Assembly (NCBI GenBank): GCA_964444115.1
Contig: CAYUFT010000009.1
Location: forward strand, 1 to 36,432
From: UBA349 sp964444115
GTDB taxonomy: Archaea > Methanobacteriota > Methanobacteria > Methanobacteriales > Methanobacteriaceae
DNA: 36,432 nt
Direction: 5' to 3'
In this document: piece by piece, positions 1-7,727 of the stretch
Numbering within the stretch: position 1 is the stretch's first letter
Layout of the letters: the number at the start of each line of letters is the position of its first letter
The notes under the pieces: generated by a model
The model's database searches: none
Seen by the model: the letters and a program-made list of their open reading frames with translations, nothing else
What the model was told of the DNA's origin: nothing
Program-made: the position numbers and the translations under genes

Positions 1-337
1 ATGTTGAAAATGGCACCAAAACTACAAACATCAGCCAAATAACTGTTATCCTTAAAAGAATGCCATCTGATTTTTCTATTCTATTAAATTCTCGATGATT
101 TATTCTCCAGAAAACTGCCAGCAAAACAAAACTCATTCCATAAACGAAAAATTGAGGTATAGTAGAAATTAAAAAATTAATTATAGTGGCATTAGTCACG
201 GGATTCGGAAAATTAGGAACTTCTAGAGTTAAAACTAGGAGCGTCATAGCTATGGCAAAAATACCATCGGCCAAAGTTTCTATACGACTAGTGTCCATGA
301 ATTTTTCTTTTAAATCTTTTTTAACCCTTTGATCCAA
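1..337 (-). CDS. TMEM175-family (DUF1211) membrane protein, 3' end outside window
   Basis: Reading the minus strand from a TTG at 337 gives an open frame running off the left edge. It contains RIETLADGIFAIAMTLLVL, then a second hydrophobic segment, FWRINHREF, and a third segment ending VVLVPFS. This is the TM1-TM3 pattern of prokaryotic TMEM175 proteins, which in the family form tetrameric K+ channels. The TTG start is chosen because GGGGAG lies 6 bases upstream; an in-frame ATG at 298 is a fallback and would remove 13 residues. Only about 112 of the usual roughly 200 residues are present. It lies 38 bases downstream of the isomerase-like gene on the same strand, so co-transcription is likely. 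A decayed paralogue is at 20494-21122. Channel activity is family knowledge, not shown here. Confidence 0.82.
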   Translation of the reverse strand, partial: MDQRVKKDLKEKFMDTSRIETLADGIFAIAMTLLVLTLEVPNFPNPVTNATIINFLISTIPQFFVYGMSFVLLAVFWRINHREFNRIEKSDGILLRITVIWLMFVVLVPFST

Positions 338-375
338 ATATATCTCCCCTATTACCTTAAAAACTGTTTAATAGT

Positions 376-1134
376 TTAGTTATCCTTGCCATTTATTTTA
401 TATAAAATTTTTTTGCTTTTTAATACGGATTCATAGGAATTGAGCTCTATAATACCAATTTTAATATTTTTAATGAGATTTAAGTCCAGGGATCCATCAC
501 CCAAAGTTAAATGCTGATCTTTGAGACCATCATTGTCGCTTAAATGGTAATAAATGGTTTTATTAATATTTAAAAATTCTGAAGGATCATCAGTAGTATT
601 AGCATGACCCATATCCACTGTGGCCTTGCATCCACATTCATTCACCATAAAATCATGCTCTAAAGCATTATTACACAAATAAGCATATTTATTAGGCATA
701 TTTTCTATAGAAAAAGATATTCCTCTGCTATTTGCATATTCAGAACATTCTGTGAGATTTTCAACAGCAAAATCAATTGCCATGAGCCTCACCCTCTCTT
801 CCAGGCGCCTAATCATGCCCGGGTGCGTAGTTATAGCTTTGGCTTCAATTATAACGGCTAAATCAACCGTTTCTTCCATTTGTCTCTTGGTTTCCTCTCT
901 TATTCCGGAGTTAATACTGGCTGGGTTTAAATCTACTGTCGGAGCATGCAAAAAAATATCGAGATCATATGATTGAAAAATCTCCAAGGCATTGCATTCT
1001 TTCAAAACGCTACGCGGCCAATATGGCCCTTCACATAATATTTCCATACATTGGAATCCATCCTGGGTTGCCTGATCAAGCATCATTTCAAAAGAATTCA
1101 TAAATAAGGCCAAACTAGAAAAACCACACTTCAT
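376..1134 (-). CDS. Sugar-phosphate isomerase/epimerase-like TIM-barrel protein
   Basis: A 252-residue protein of the AP-endonuclease-2/xylose-isomerase-like TIM-barrel family. Likely metal and catalytic residues are visible at the ends of successive strands: H63 (HAPT), H104 (THPG), E144 (SIENMP), D174 and H177 (DMGH), H197 and D200 (HLSDN). These are the family's usual divalent-metal ligands. The substrate cannot be read from sequence; members act on keto-sugars, inositols or abasic DNA, and the absence of DNA-repair neighbours argues weakly for a sugar substrate. The ATG at 1134 is preferred over a TTG at 1149 because GGTGAT sits 7 bases upstream of the ATG. It is followed on the same strand by the TMEM175-type gene and is divergent from the PadR/ABC cluster across a long AT-rich region. 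Confidence 0.78.
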   Translation of the reverse strand: MKCGFSSLALFMNSFEMMLDQATQDGFQCMEILCEGPYWPRSVLKECNALEIFQSYDLDIFLHAPTVDLNPASINSGIREETKRQMEETVDLAVIIEAKAITTHPGMIRRLEERVRLMAIDFAVENLTECSEYANSRGISFSIENMPNKYAYLCNNALEHDFMVNECGCKATVDMGHANTTDDPSEFLNINKTIYYHLSDNDGLKDQHLTLGDGSLDLNLIKNIKIGIIELNSYESVLKSKKILYKINGKDN

Positions 1135-1350
1135 GTTATTATCACCCAATCATTTGATTAAATAATTCTAATTGTATTCTCTCATTTTCTCCATTAGAGA
1201 TATATTCTTGTTTTTGAAGGTTATTTTTTTCTATTTATTAATAAACCATTTGAAATTTTAATTTGTCTAGATATAAGAAAATTTTAATTTCTTATTTTAA
1301 TTTTTATATTATTATATTATTATTATATTAAAAAGTACTATTATCTATTA

Positions 1351-1400
1351 CAAATTCAGATATATCAAAATTAATAGCAATATTTATATATCTGAATTTG
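1351..1400. promoter_or_regulatory. Perfect 15-bp inverted repeat, candidate PadR operator
   Basis: CAAATTCAGATATAT at 1351-1365 is exactly reverse-complemented by ATATATCTGAATTTG at 1386-1400, with a 20-base spacer. A further CAGATATATC at 1421-1430, followed by AAAATTAATA-like sequence as at 1357, repeats the half site. PadR-family regulators usually bind inverted repeats near their own gene, and a PadR gene starts about 200-300 bases downstream. The operator role is inference; the repeat itself is certain. Confidence 0.5.
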
Positions 1401-1472
1401 TATTATTGATATTACGAAAACAGATATATCCAAAATTAATATATCAAAATTCTAAATAGTAAATTGAAATCA

Positions 1473-1511
1473 TGAATCAATATTTAAATATAGCTTATTT
1501 AAAATGATTCA
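1473..1511 (+). promoter_or_regulatory. Probable promoter of the PadR/ABC cluster
   Basis: A TATA-like block TATTTAAATATAG (1481-1493) lies between TGAATCA (1473-1479) and its reverse complement TGATTCA (1505-1511). Archaeal transcription would begin about 25 bases past the TATA centre, near 1512, giving a leader of roughly 60 bases. The 7-bp arms could be a second operator or chance in AT-rich DNA. Confidence 0.35.
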
Positions 1512-1690
1512 AATTTATTTTTAATAATTAAAAACAGTTAAATTTAGAAATAAAAGTAGGGGGTAAGTAAATTATAGATGAAAATAAAGATAACACCCAT
1601 AATGAAAATTCAGAAGACTTAAGCAAACCCTGCGAAGAGTTTGACGATTCAGATTGTCAAAAATATGATAAAACATTTATAAAAACCTTC

Positions 1691-2020
1691 ATGCGTGGAT
1701 TTGGCAAAACAATAATTCTTGGAATGATAAAAAAGCATAGACTGCACGGCTATGAAATAATGACCAATATAAATAAATTTTATCTTTCCCATGACCTCTC
1801 TAAAAAAATGAAACCACTGGGGCCCAGTACCATATATCCCATATTGCACGACCTTGAAAAAAAAGGCCTCATAACTGGAACCTGGGAATATCAAGGCAAG
1901 AGAAAGCTAAAATATTATGAAATAACCCCCCAAGGAGAAGCTACAATTCTTAGAATAAGAGACATTTTCGAAAATAATATTGCCAAACTTTGGGAAGATT
2001 TTTGGAATGATGAGATTTAA
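1691..2020 (+). CDS. PadR-family winged-helix transcriptional regulator
   Basis: A 109-residue form from the first in-frame ATG. GFGKTIILGMIKKHRLHGYEIM, PSTIYPILHDLEKKGLI and the basic wing (WEYQGKRKLKYYEIT) followed by a C-terminal dimerisation helix are the PadR winged-helix layout. It probably represses the ABC exporter that starts 110 bases downstream, and perhaps itself. The start is odd: the frame stays open for 40 codons upstream (to a stop at 1568-1570) and encodes an acidic N-terminal tail, but there is no ATG, GTG or TTG in it. A GGGGG ribosome-binding-like run at 1559-1563 sits in front of ATT (1571) and ATA (1574), whereas the ATG at 1691 has no such site. The true protein may therefore be longer, or a start codon has been lost. 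Confidence 0.8.
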   Translation: MRGFGKTIILGMIKKHRLHGYEIMTNINKFYLSHDLSKKMKPLGPSTIYPILHDLEKKGLITGTWEYQGKRKLKYYEITPQGEATILRIRDIFENNIAKLWEDFWNDEI

Positions 2021-2130
2021 TAAAATAAAACTAGCCTCTGAGCTGATTTAAAATTAGTTTAACCAATATAATCTAGTTAATTTATTAAAAAATAATTATA
2101 AACTAAAACGCCACACGGAGGTGTTAATAA

Positions 2131-3210
<1,080 letters not shown>

Positions 3211-3212
3211 GA

Positions 3213-4433
3213 TTGGAGATTAAAAAAGTAATTTGGATGCTCAAAAAGGATCTGATAGTTCTTTGGAGACATAAACCTCGTTTAATGTCTCTTATACTTT
3301 TCCCGATCATCATGATAACCTTATTTGGTTATGGAATGGGTGGAACACTTGATAACATACCCATAGTGGTAGTTGATCAATCACACGGAGCAGTAACCGA
3401 TCAGACACTAAATGCCATAAAAAATATGAGTTTGTATGATGTGAAGGGAATTATTAGCGATCCCGAGAAGGGTAGGGAGATGGTTCAGAGTGGACAAGTG
3501 AAAGCAGCCATCATATTGCCCCCCAATTATGACAATCTTACTAGTTCGCAGCCTCAAAGTGTAGTGATGTATGTTGACTCATCTGATCAGATGGCCAGCC
3601 AGGCATTAATACCCACCACACAGGCATTATTCAGCAAAATTTCCGGCCAGCTCGGACTGGAAAAAATGCAGATGAATAGTAGTGGCTCTACCGCCAGTTC
3701 TCAGAGTAACCAGAGTACCGGAATCCAGGTAAACACCAGCCAAGTATCATCATCCCAGTCTGGTGGAATAGTGGCCAGCATACAAAATCTGGCAAATACC
3801 ATTAATTTCCAGGTAGACAAGATCTATGGGGATATTAAATACATAGACTTCTTGGTACCTGCTGTTATAGCCATGACCGTGATGATGTCTTGTATGATGG
3901 GTATGGGAGAGTCCATTGCTGGTGAAAGAGAAAGAGGAGAACTTGCTCGTTTATTTATGACACCAACCAACGTTTCTACCGTTGTAGGTGGGAAAATTAT
4001 ATCCAAATTAATAATTGAAACTGGACGGGCCATGATATTAATCTTAGCGGCCGTTATTCTCTTTGGAATAGTAATAAAGGGAAGTATGGGACTCACACTC
4101 TTACTACTGGTTCTGACAGCCCTATGTTTTGTAGGATTTGGAATAATGATATCCGCCCGAGTTTCTACTCAGGAAGATTATGTGCAAATGGTAATGCCAT
4201 TTACCATGCCCATGATGTTTGTATCCGGAGTATTCTATCCACTAGCAACCATGCCCTGGATATTCCAGAAAATCGCATATTTAGTCCCCTTAACATATGC
4301 TAATGATGCACTAAGAGCCGTCATGCTTAAAGGTGCAAGCTTAGGAGATGTATGGGTAGATATTGCAGTTTTAATAGGGTTTACCTTGTTATTCTTTGCC
4401 ATGGGAGTTAGAAGTTTCAATAGAGACGTATAA
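3213..4433 (+). CDS. ABC-2 type transporter permease
   Basis: A 406-residue integral membrane protein. One membrane segment lies near residues 22-42 (LILFPIIMITLFGYGMGG). A large extracytoplasmic domain of about 180 residues follows, with a Ser/Gln-rich stretch around 150-190 (for example SSGSTASSQSNQSTG). Five or so C-terminal membrane segments follow, with the GESIAGERERGELARLFMTP loop typical of ABC-2 permeases (YhaP/NatB/DrrB-like). The start is TTG, supported by GGAGGA 6 bases upstream and by the lack of a closer ATG. It forms the exporter with the preceding ATPase. The PadR-ATPase-permease order is common for drug or antimicrobial-peptide efflux, but the substrate is not shown by the sequence. 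Confidence 0.92.
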   Translation: MEIKKVIWMLKKDLIVLWRHKPRLMSLILFPIIMITLFGYGMGGTLDNIPIVVVDQSHGAVTDQTLNAIKNMSLYDVKGIISDPEKGREMVQSGQVKAAIILPPNYDNLTSSQPQSVVMYVDSSDQMASQALIPTTQALFSKISGQLGLEKMQMNSSGSTASSQSNQSTGIQVNTSQVSSSQSGGIVASIQNLANTINFQVDKIYGDIKYIDFLVPAVIAMTVMMSCMMGMGESIAGERERGELARLFMTPTNVSTVVGGKIISKLIIETGRAMILILAAVILFGIVIKGSMGLTLLLLVLTALCFVGFGIMISARVSTQEDYVQMVMPFTMPMMFVSGVFYPLATMPWIFQKIAYLVPLTYANDALRAVMLKGASLGDVWVDIAVLIGFTLLFFAMGVRSFNRDV

Positions 4434-4502
4434 TAGAGATGTACCTATTATATCTCTCATTTTAGGAATAATAATTAATGAAATGATTAATAAATTAAAT
4501 AA

Positions 4503-4545
4503 AAATAATTTAAACTGATTATAAAGTTTAAATCATTGATATTAC
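4503..4545. repeat. Degenerate intergenic repeat, copy 1
   Basis: AATAATTTAAACTGATTATAA and the following AAGTTTAAATCATTGAT resemble 6080-6120, on the other side of the beta-propeller gene. Within this copy TTTAAAC (4509-4515) and GTTTAAA (4526-4532) form a 7-bp inverted repeat. The copies differ by small gaps and substitutions, so the relation is suggestive only in such AT-rich DNA. Confidence 0.3.
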
Positions 4546-4641
4546 TAAATTTAGAGCAAATTAAAAGTAAAAAATGGATATAAATTGATTAAATCAAAAA
4601 TCTAATATTTTCCATTAATATATTAATTGTGGTGAAAAAAT

Positions 4642-5874
4642 ATGTTTAAAAAGAGAAATGCCTTTATTGGACTACTCATAGCTTGTATTCTGATTGGTCC
4701 AGTGTCTGCTGCAGATTGGCAGATGTTTCACGAGAATCAAGAACACACTGGATTTTTAAAAGAAGCGGCCGATTTCACATCCCAAGTATGGTACTTCCAA
4801 GCAGGGGGGCCAATACAATCATCCCCCGCCATATTGAATAAAATAATATTCTTTGGTTCGAATGCCGGAAATGTATATGCTGTAGATATGGAAGATGGTA
4901 CGAAATTATGGGATTATAAAACCGGTGGAGGTTTAATTTCATCTCCAGCCATTCAAAATAAGACTTTATTTATTGGTTCCACTGATGGGTATCTTTACTC
5001 CATAAATACTGATAATGGTGATGTTAACTGGAAATTTAAGACTGGAAACGCCATTGAATCTCCTCCAGCCGTGGTGAATGATACAGTTTATATAGGATCC
5101 AATGATGGTCGATTATATGCAGTGGATATAGAAAACGGGACAAAAATTTGGGAATTTGATACAGGTAATGCCGTAAAATCATCTCCTGTTGTAAACAATG
5201 AAACTATATATATCGGATCACAAAATGGAAAAATATTCAGTCTGGGAATAAATAATGGAAGCCAAAATTGGGCTTATACATCAGGAGATGCTATACAATC
5301 TTCACCAGCATTTTACAACAATACGGTTTACGTAGGATCCGATGATGGAAATGTATATGCTCTTGGTGCTGATAATGGCTCTTTAACCTGGAAATTTGAT
5401 ATGGGAAATAAAATAGCATCTTCACCAACAATAGAATCTAGTGAAAATAGTTTATTCATTGGCTCTGATGATGGAAATATGACTGCTCTTGATACCCGTG
5501 ACGGAGCATTTAAATGGTCTTACAAAGCAGGCAGTGCCATAAAATCTACCGCAGCCCTTATGGACAATAAAATTGTTTTTGGATCAAATGATGGTACGGT
5601 CTACGTGGTCAATAAATACAGTGGTAAAGAAGAATGGTCTTACTCACCAAGTTATTATCTATTTAATTCAGCCATAACTTCTTCTCCAGCAGTATATGGG
5701 AAAACAGTTTATGTAGGAAGTACTGATGGTTATCTGTATGCCCTAAATACTGATAAAAAGCAAGGTCCAAGCTCTGTTTTCACTTACTATACTTGGGGCG
5801 CAGTAATAGTGGTAATATTTGGTCTTTTAGGACTAAGATCCATATTAAACAGACGTAAAAATAAAAAAGAATAA
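4642..5874 (+). CDS. Secreted, C-terminally anchored PQQ-like beta-propeller protein
   Basis: A 410-residue protein with an N-terminal signal peptide (residues 1-23, ending PVSAADW), a propeller body and a C-terminal membrane helix (about 378-396) followed by the basic tail RRKNKKE. The body is built from about 38-residue units of the form VYIGSxDGxLYAVDxxNGxxxWxFxTGxAIxSSPAV. I count seven complete units plus a last half unit (TVYVGSTDGYLYALNTD) that would pair with the N-terminal VWYFQAGGPIQSSPAI to close an eight-bladed propeller. This is the PQQ-repeat/BamB-like fold. No quinoprotein active-site residues are evident, so a scaffolding or surface-binding role outside the cell is more likely than an enzyme. 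Start: GGTGA 6 bases upstream of the ATG. It appears monocistronic. Confidence 0.9.
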   Translation: MFKKRNAFIGLLIACILIGPVSAADWQMFHENQEHTGFLKEAADFTSQVWYFQAGGPIQSSPAILNKIIFFGSNAGNVYAVDMEDGTKLWDYKTGGGLISSPAIQNKTLFIGSTDGYLYSINTDNGDVNWKFKTGNAIESPPAVVNDTVYIGSNDGRLYAVDIENGTKIWEFDTGNAVKSSPVVNNETIYIGSQNGKIFSLGINNGSQNWAYTSGDAIQSSPAFYNNTVYVGSDDGNVYALGADNGSLTWKFDMGNKIASSPTIESSENSLFIGSDDGNMTALDTRDGAFKWSYKAGSAIKSTAALMDNKIVFGSNDGTVYVVNKYSGKEEWSYSPSYYLFNSAITSSPAVYGKTVYVGSTDGYLYALNTDKKQGPSSVFTYYTWGAVIVVIFGLLGLRSILNRRKNKKE

Positions 5875-5875
5875 T

Positions 5876-5921
5876 ATGAGAAATAATAAAATTATTTTAT
5901 TAAAATTCTCATTTCTTTTTT
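5876..5921 (+). terminator. Terminator of the beta-propeller gene
   Basis: ATGAGAA (5876-5882) pairs with TTCTCAT (5906-5912), and the AT-rich interior (AATAAAAT/ATTTTATT) extends the stem. TTCTTTTTT follows directly. It begins just after the stop codon. Confidence 0.6.
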
Positions 5922-6178
5922 ATGAACTAATTTAAATCCTTTTTAATCTTTTTTGTTATTTAACAATTAAATTGCTAAATAAACAGTTCAAATTAATTTA
6001 TCAATCAAATTAATCTGCCTAGACTTAATCAAGAATTATTTTACGATTATGAGTAAAAATTCATCTTAAAAACTTAAGAAATTATTTAAAACAGATTATA
6101 AGTCAAATCATTAATTTATTAGCAAAATAAATTGAAAATAGAATGTTTATGTATTAAAAAAATTAATTAGAAGAAATA
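5922..6178. other. AT-rich convergent intergenic region
   Basis: The gap between the convergent propeller and alba genes, about 300 bases counting the terminator at its left end. It holds a degenerate repeat at 6080-6120 and a T-run on the minus strand at about 6155-6161 that may end alba transcription. No other structure was recognised. Confidence 0.5.
6080..6120. repeat. Degenerate intergenic repeat, copy 2
   Basis: AATTATTTAAAACAGATTAT and the following AAGTCAAATCATTAATT resemble 4503-4545. It lies downstream of the propeller gene, so the two copies bracket that gene. Function unknown. Confidence 0.3.
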
Positions 6179-6457
6179 TTAATTATCTTTTTGTAGTAGT
6201 ATCTCAATAGCTGAAACATTAGTGGCTGTTCCCTCATTACCAATGATTTCCTCGGTGCTTATGTCAATATTCTGAACATCTATGTCTGTTATAAACCTGT
6301 TTCTTACTATCTCAGCAACATCCACGGCGCGACTAATGGCTCTTCCTCTAGCTTTCAGAACCACTTCATTACTTCCACCATTCATCTGGGTTACAACTGC
6401 TAAGACATAGTTCATTACGGGTTTGTTTCCAATGTATACAACATTTTCCTCTGACAT
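6179..6457 (-). CDS. albA: Alba family chromatin protein
   Basis: A 92-residue DNA/RNA-binding protein. VVYIGNKPVMNYVLAV, the KARGRAISRAVDVAEIVRNRF helix and IDISTEEIIGNEG(T)ATNVSAIEI match the Alba fold, including the conserved lysine in the IGNKP loop that contacts nucleic acid. Alba dimers coat chromosomal DNA and RNA in archaea. Length matches the family (about 90). The ATG at 6457 is preferred to a GTG one codon earlier because GGAGGT lies 7 bases before the ATG. An 8-bp inverted repeat (6471-6493) touches the ribosome-binding site, which suggests control at the leader or start of transcription. It is a single gene, convergent with the propeller gene. Confidence 0.95.
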   Translation of the reverse strand: MSEENVVYIGNKPVMNYVLAVVTQMNGGSNEVVLKARGRAISRAVDVAEIVRNRFITDIDVQNIDISTEEIIGNEGTATNVSAIEILLQKDN

Positions 6458-6470
6458 CACTTTAACCTCC

Positions 6471-6493
6471 GAAAGAATGACTATTATTCTTTC
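6471..6493 (-). promoter_or_regulatory. 8-bp inverted repeat at the alba leader
   Basis: GAAAGAAT (6471-6478) and ATTCTTTC (6486-6493) are perfect reverse complements with a 7-base spacer, directly upstream of the GGAGGT site of alba. A TATA-like AAATATATATAATAATG on the minus strand lies about 20 bases further upstream (about 6500-6518), so transcription would start within the repeat. It is therefore either a DNA operator over the start site or a short leader hairpin. Confidence 0.45.
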
Positions 6494-6713
6494 AGTAACC
6501 CATTATTATATATATTTTGTGATATCCTCGTAAAAAATAATAATACAAAAAAATCTTGTTTAAAAAGCATTATTATGATTCAAATACTGAAAATAATGAT
6601 TTTAATTCTATTTATTCGATTTAAAATCTGATTTTCAGAATGTTTTCGTATTAAAATATTTAAAAAAATAGATTAAAATGGCCATTTAAATTAATTCATG
6701 AATGATGGGTGAA

Positions 6714-7475
6714 CTAAAGATCCTTAAATACAATTACCCACCCATCAATTTTTCCATTTAGATCTTTAGACGGATTTAAAGTTCCACTAATTTTTATTTT
6801 TCCCCCAGCCTTAGTTCTAACTAGTTCATCTGAAAATTCTAATGAGCGAGCCATAGAAATATCTTCCGTGTCTAAAAGACCTAATTGGCCACTTATAGGA
6901 TTTAAAACAGTCATAAGATCCATTCCAATAGCATCCTCTTTTAACCATCCAGTGATGTCTTCTGCTTTAGAATTTATCAATCTAATTTGTCTTTTAGAAT
7001 CAGTAGAGATAATTGCGTCAGAAACACTTTTTAATATATTGTCCATCTGCTGCTGATTTTTTATAAGTCGCAATTCCATTTTATGTTTATAAAGTGTGAT
7101 TTCAATTGCAGTATGGAGGTCGCTATCATCAAATGGCTTACTTAAGAAACTGGAATCTCCTTTAAGAATATATCCCGAAGGTTCTGTGATTTTAGCTCTT
7201 TCAACCGTACTTTCATCACTATAAGCAGTTAAATAAATGACTGGAATCCCAAATCTACGCCTAATTTCTTGTGCGGCTTCAATACCATCCATTTTACCTT
7301 TTAAACGAATATCCATGATAATTATATCTGGTGACAGCTCTTCTGCTTTTTTAATTGCTTCCTCACCAGTTGAAACCGCTGCTAAAACGTCATATCCTAA
7401 TTCTAGAAGTCCTTCACTGATGTCATCTGCAGTTATACTTTCGTCTTCTACAAGCAATATTTTTGCACCGGCCAT
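6714..7475 (-). CDS. Response regulator with REC and PAS domains
   Basis: A 253-residue cytoplasmic signalling protein. The REC domain (about 1-130) shows the acidic pair EDE, the phospho-acceptor Asp in IIIMDIRLKG, and T/S in YLTAYS. A PAS domain follows (about 135-253: MDNILKSVSDAIISTDSKRQIRLINSKAEDITG). No DNA-binding or kinase domain is present and no sensor kinase is nearby, so it is an orphan relay. Start ATG 7475 is chosen because GGGGAGAT lies just upstream; an ATG at 7499 has no such site. It is odd that the usual ILKPF motif near the end of REC reads ILK-GDSSFLSK-PF, an 8-residue insert (7137-7160) placed exactly at the switch lysine-proline. Confidence 0.9.
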   Translation of the reverse strand: MAGAKILLVEDESITADDISEGLLELGYDVLAAVSTGEEAIKKAEELSPDIIIMDIRLKGKMDGIEAAQEIRRRFGIPVIYLTAYSDESTVERAKITEPSGYILKGDSSFLSKPFDDSDLHTAIEITLYKHKMELRLIKNQQQMDNILKSVSDAIISTDSKRQIRLINSKAEDITGWLKEDAIGMDLMTVLNPISGQLGLLDTEDISMARSLEFSDELVRTKAGGKIKISGTLNPSKDLNGKIDGWVIVFKDL

Positions 7476-7646
7476 TTTTATCTCCCCAATTTCATCCATA
7501 AGTGTTTATTAGATTTTATACAATTAAAAATTGACTTAAATATCTTTATTTTACAATACGAAATTTATTACTAATTATTTATGTTTTAATCATATAACAA
7601 TATATCTGTTTGAATTTTACTTTTATTAAGAATTATAGAATCAAAC

Positions 7647-7661
7647 AAAAAAAAAAAAAAA
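7647..7661 (-). terminator. Poly-T terminator of leuA
   Basis: A run of 15 A on the plus strand, thus T15 on the minus strand, about 70 bases after the leuA stop. A long U-tract without a strong hairpin is a sufficient intrinsic terminator in archaea. Confidence 0.65.
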
Positions 7662-7727
7662 TTAGTAGTTAATAAAATTTGTAAATAGTTTAAGCATTAA
7701 GTAAAACTATTTATAAGCTCAATATTA

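Larger units (their letters stand above)
1135..1570. other. AT-rich divergent intergenic region
   Basis: About 435 bases without a gene, separating the isomerase-like gene (minus) from the PadR/ABC cluster (plus). It is made largely of A and T and must contain both promoters. It holds the inverted repeat at 1351-1400, a partial direct copy at 1421, and a TATA-like block around 1481-1493. I see no RNA gene in it. Confidence 0.6.

Noticed and set aside
1578..1622. Short ATG frame (14 codons) upstream of the PadR gene
   Set aside because: Too short, poorly spaced from the G-run, and it ends in a different frame from the regulator. It is mentioned only as part of the start-codon problem.
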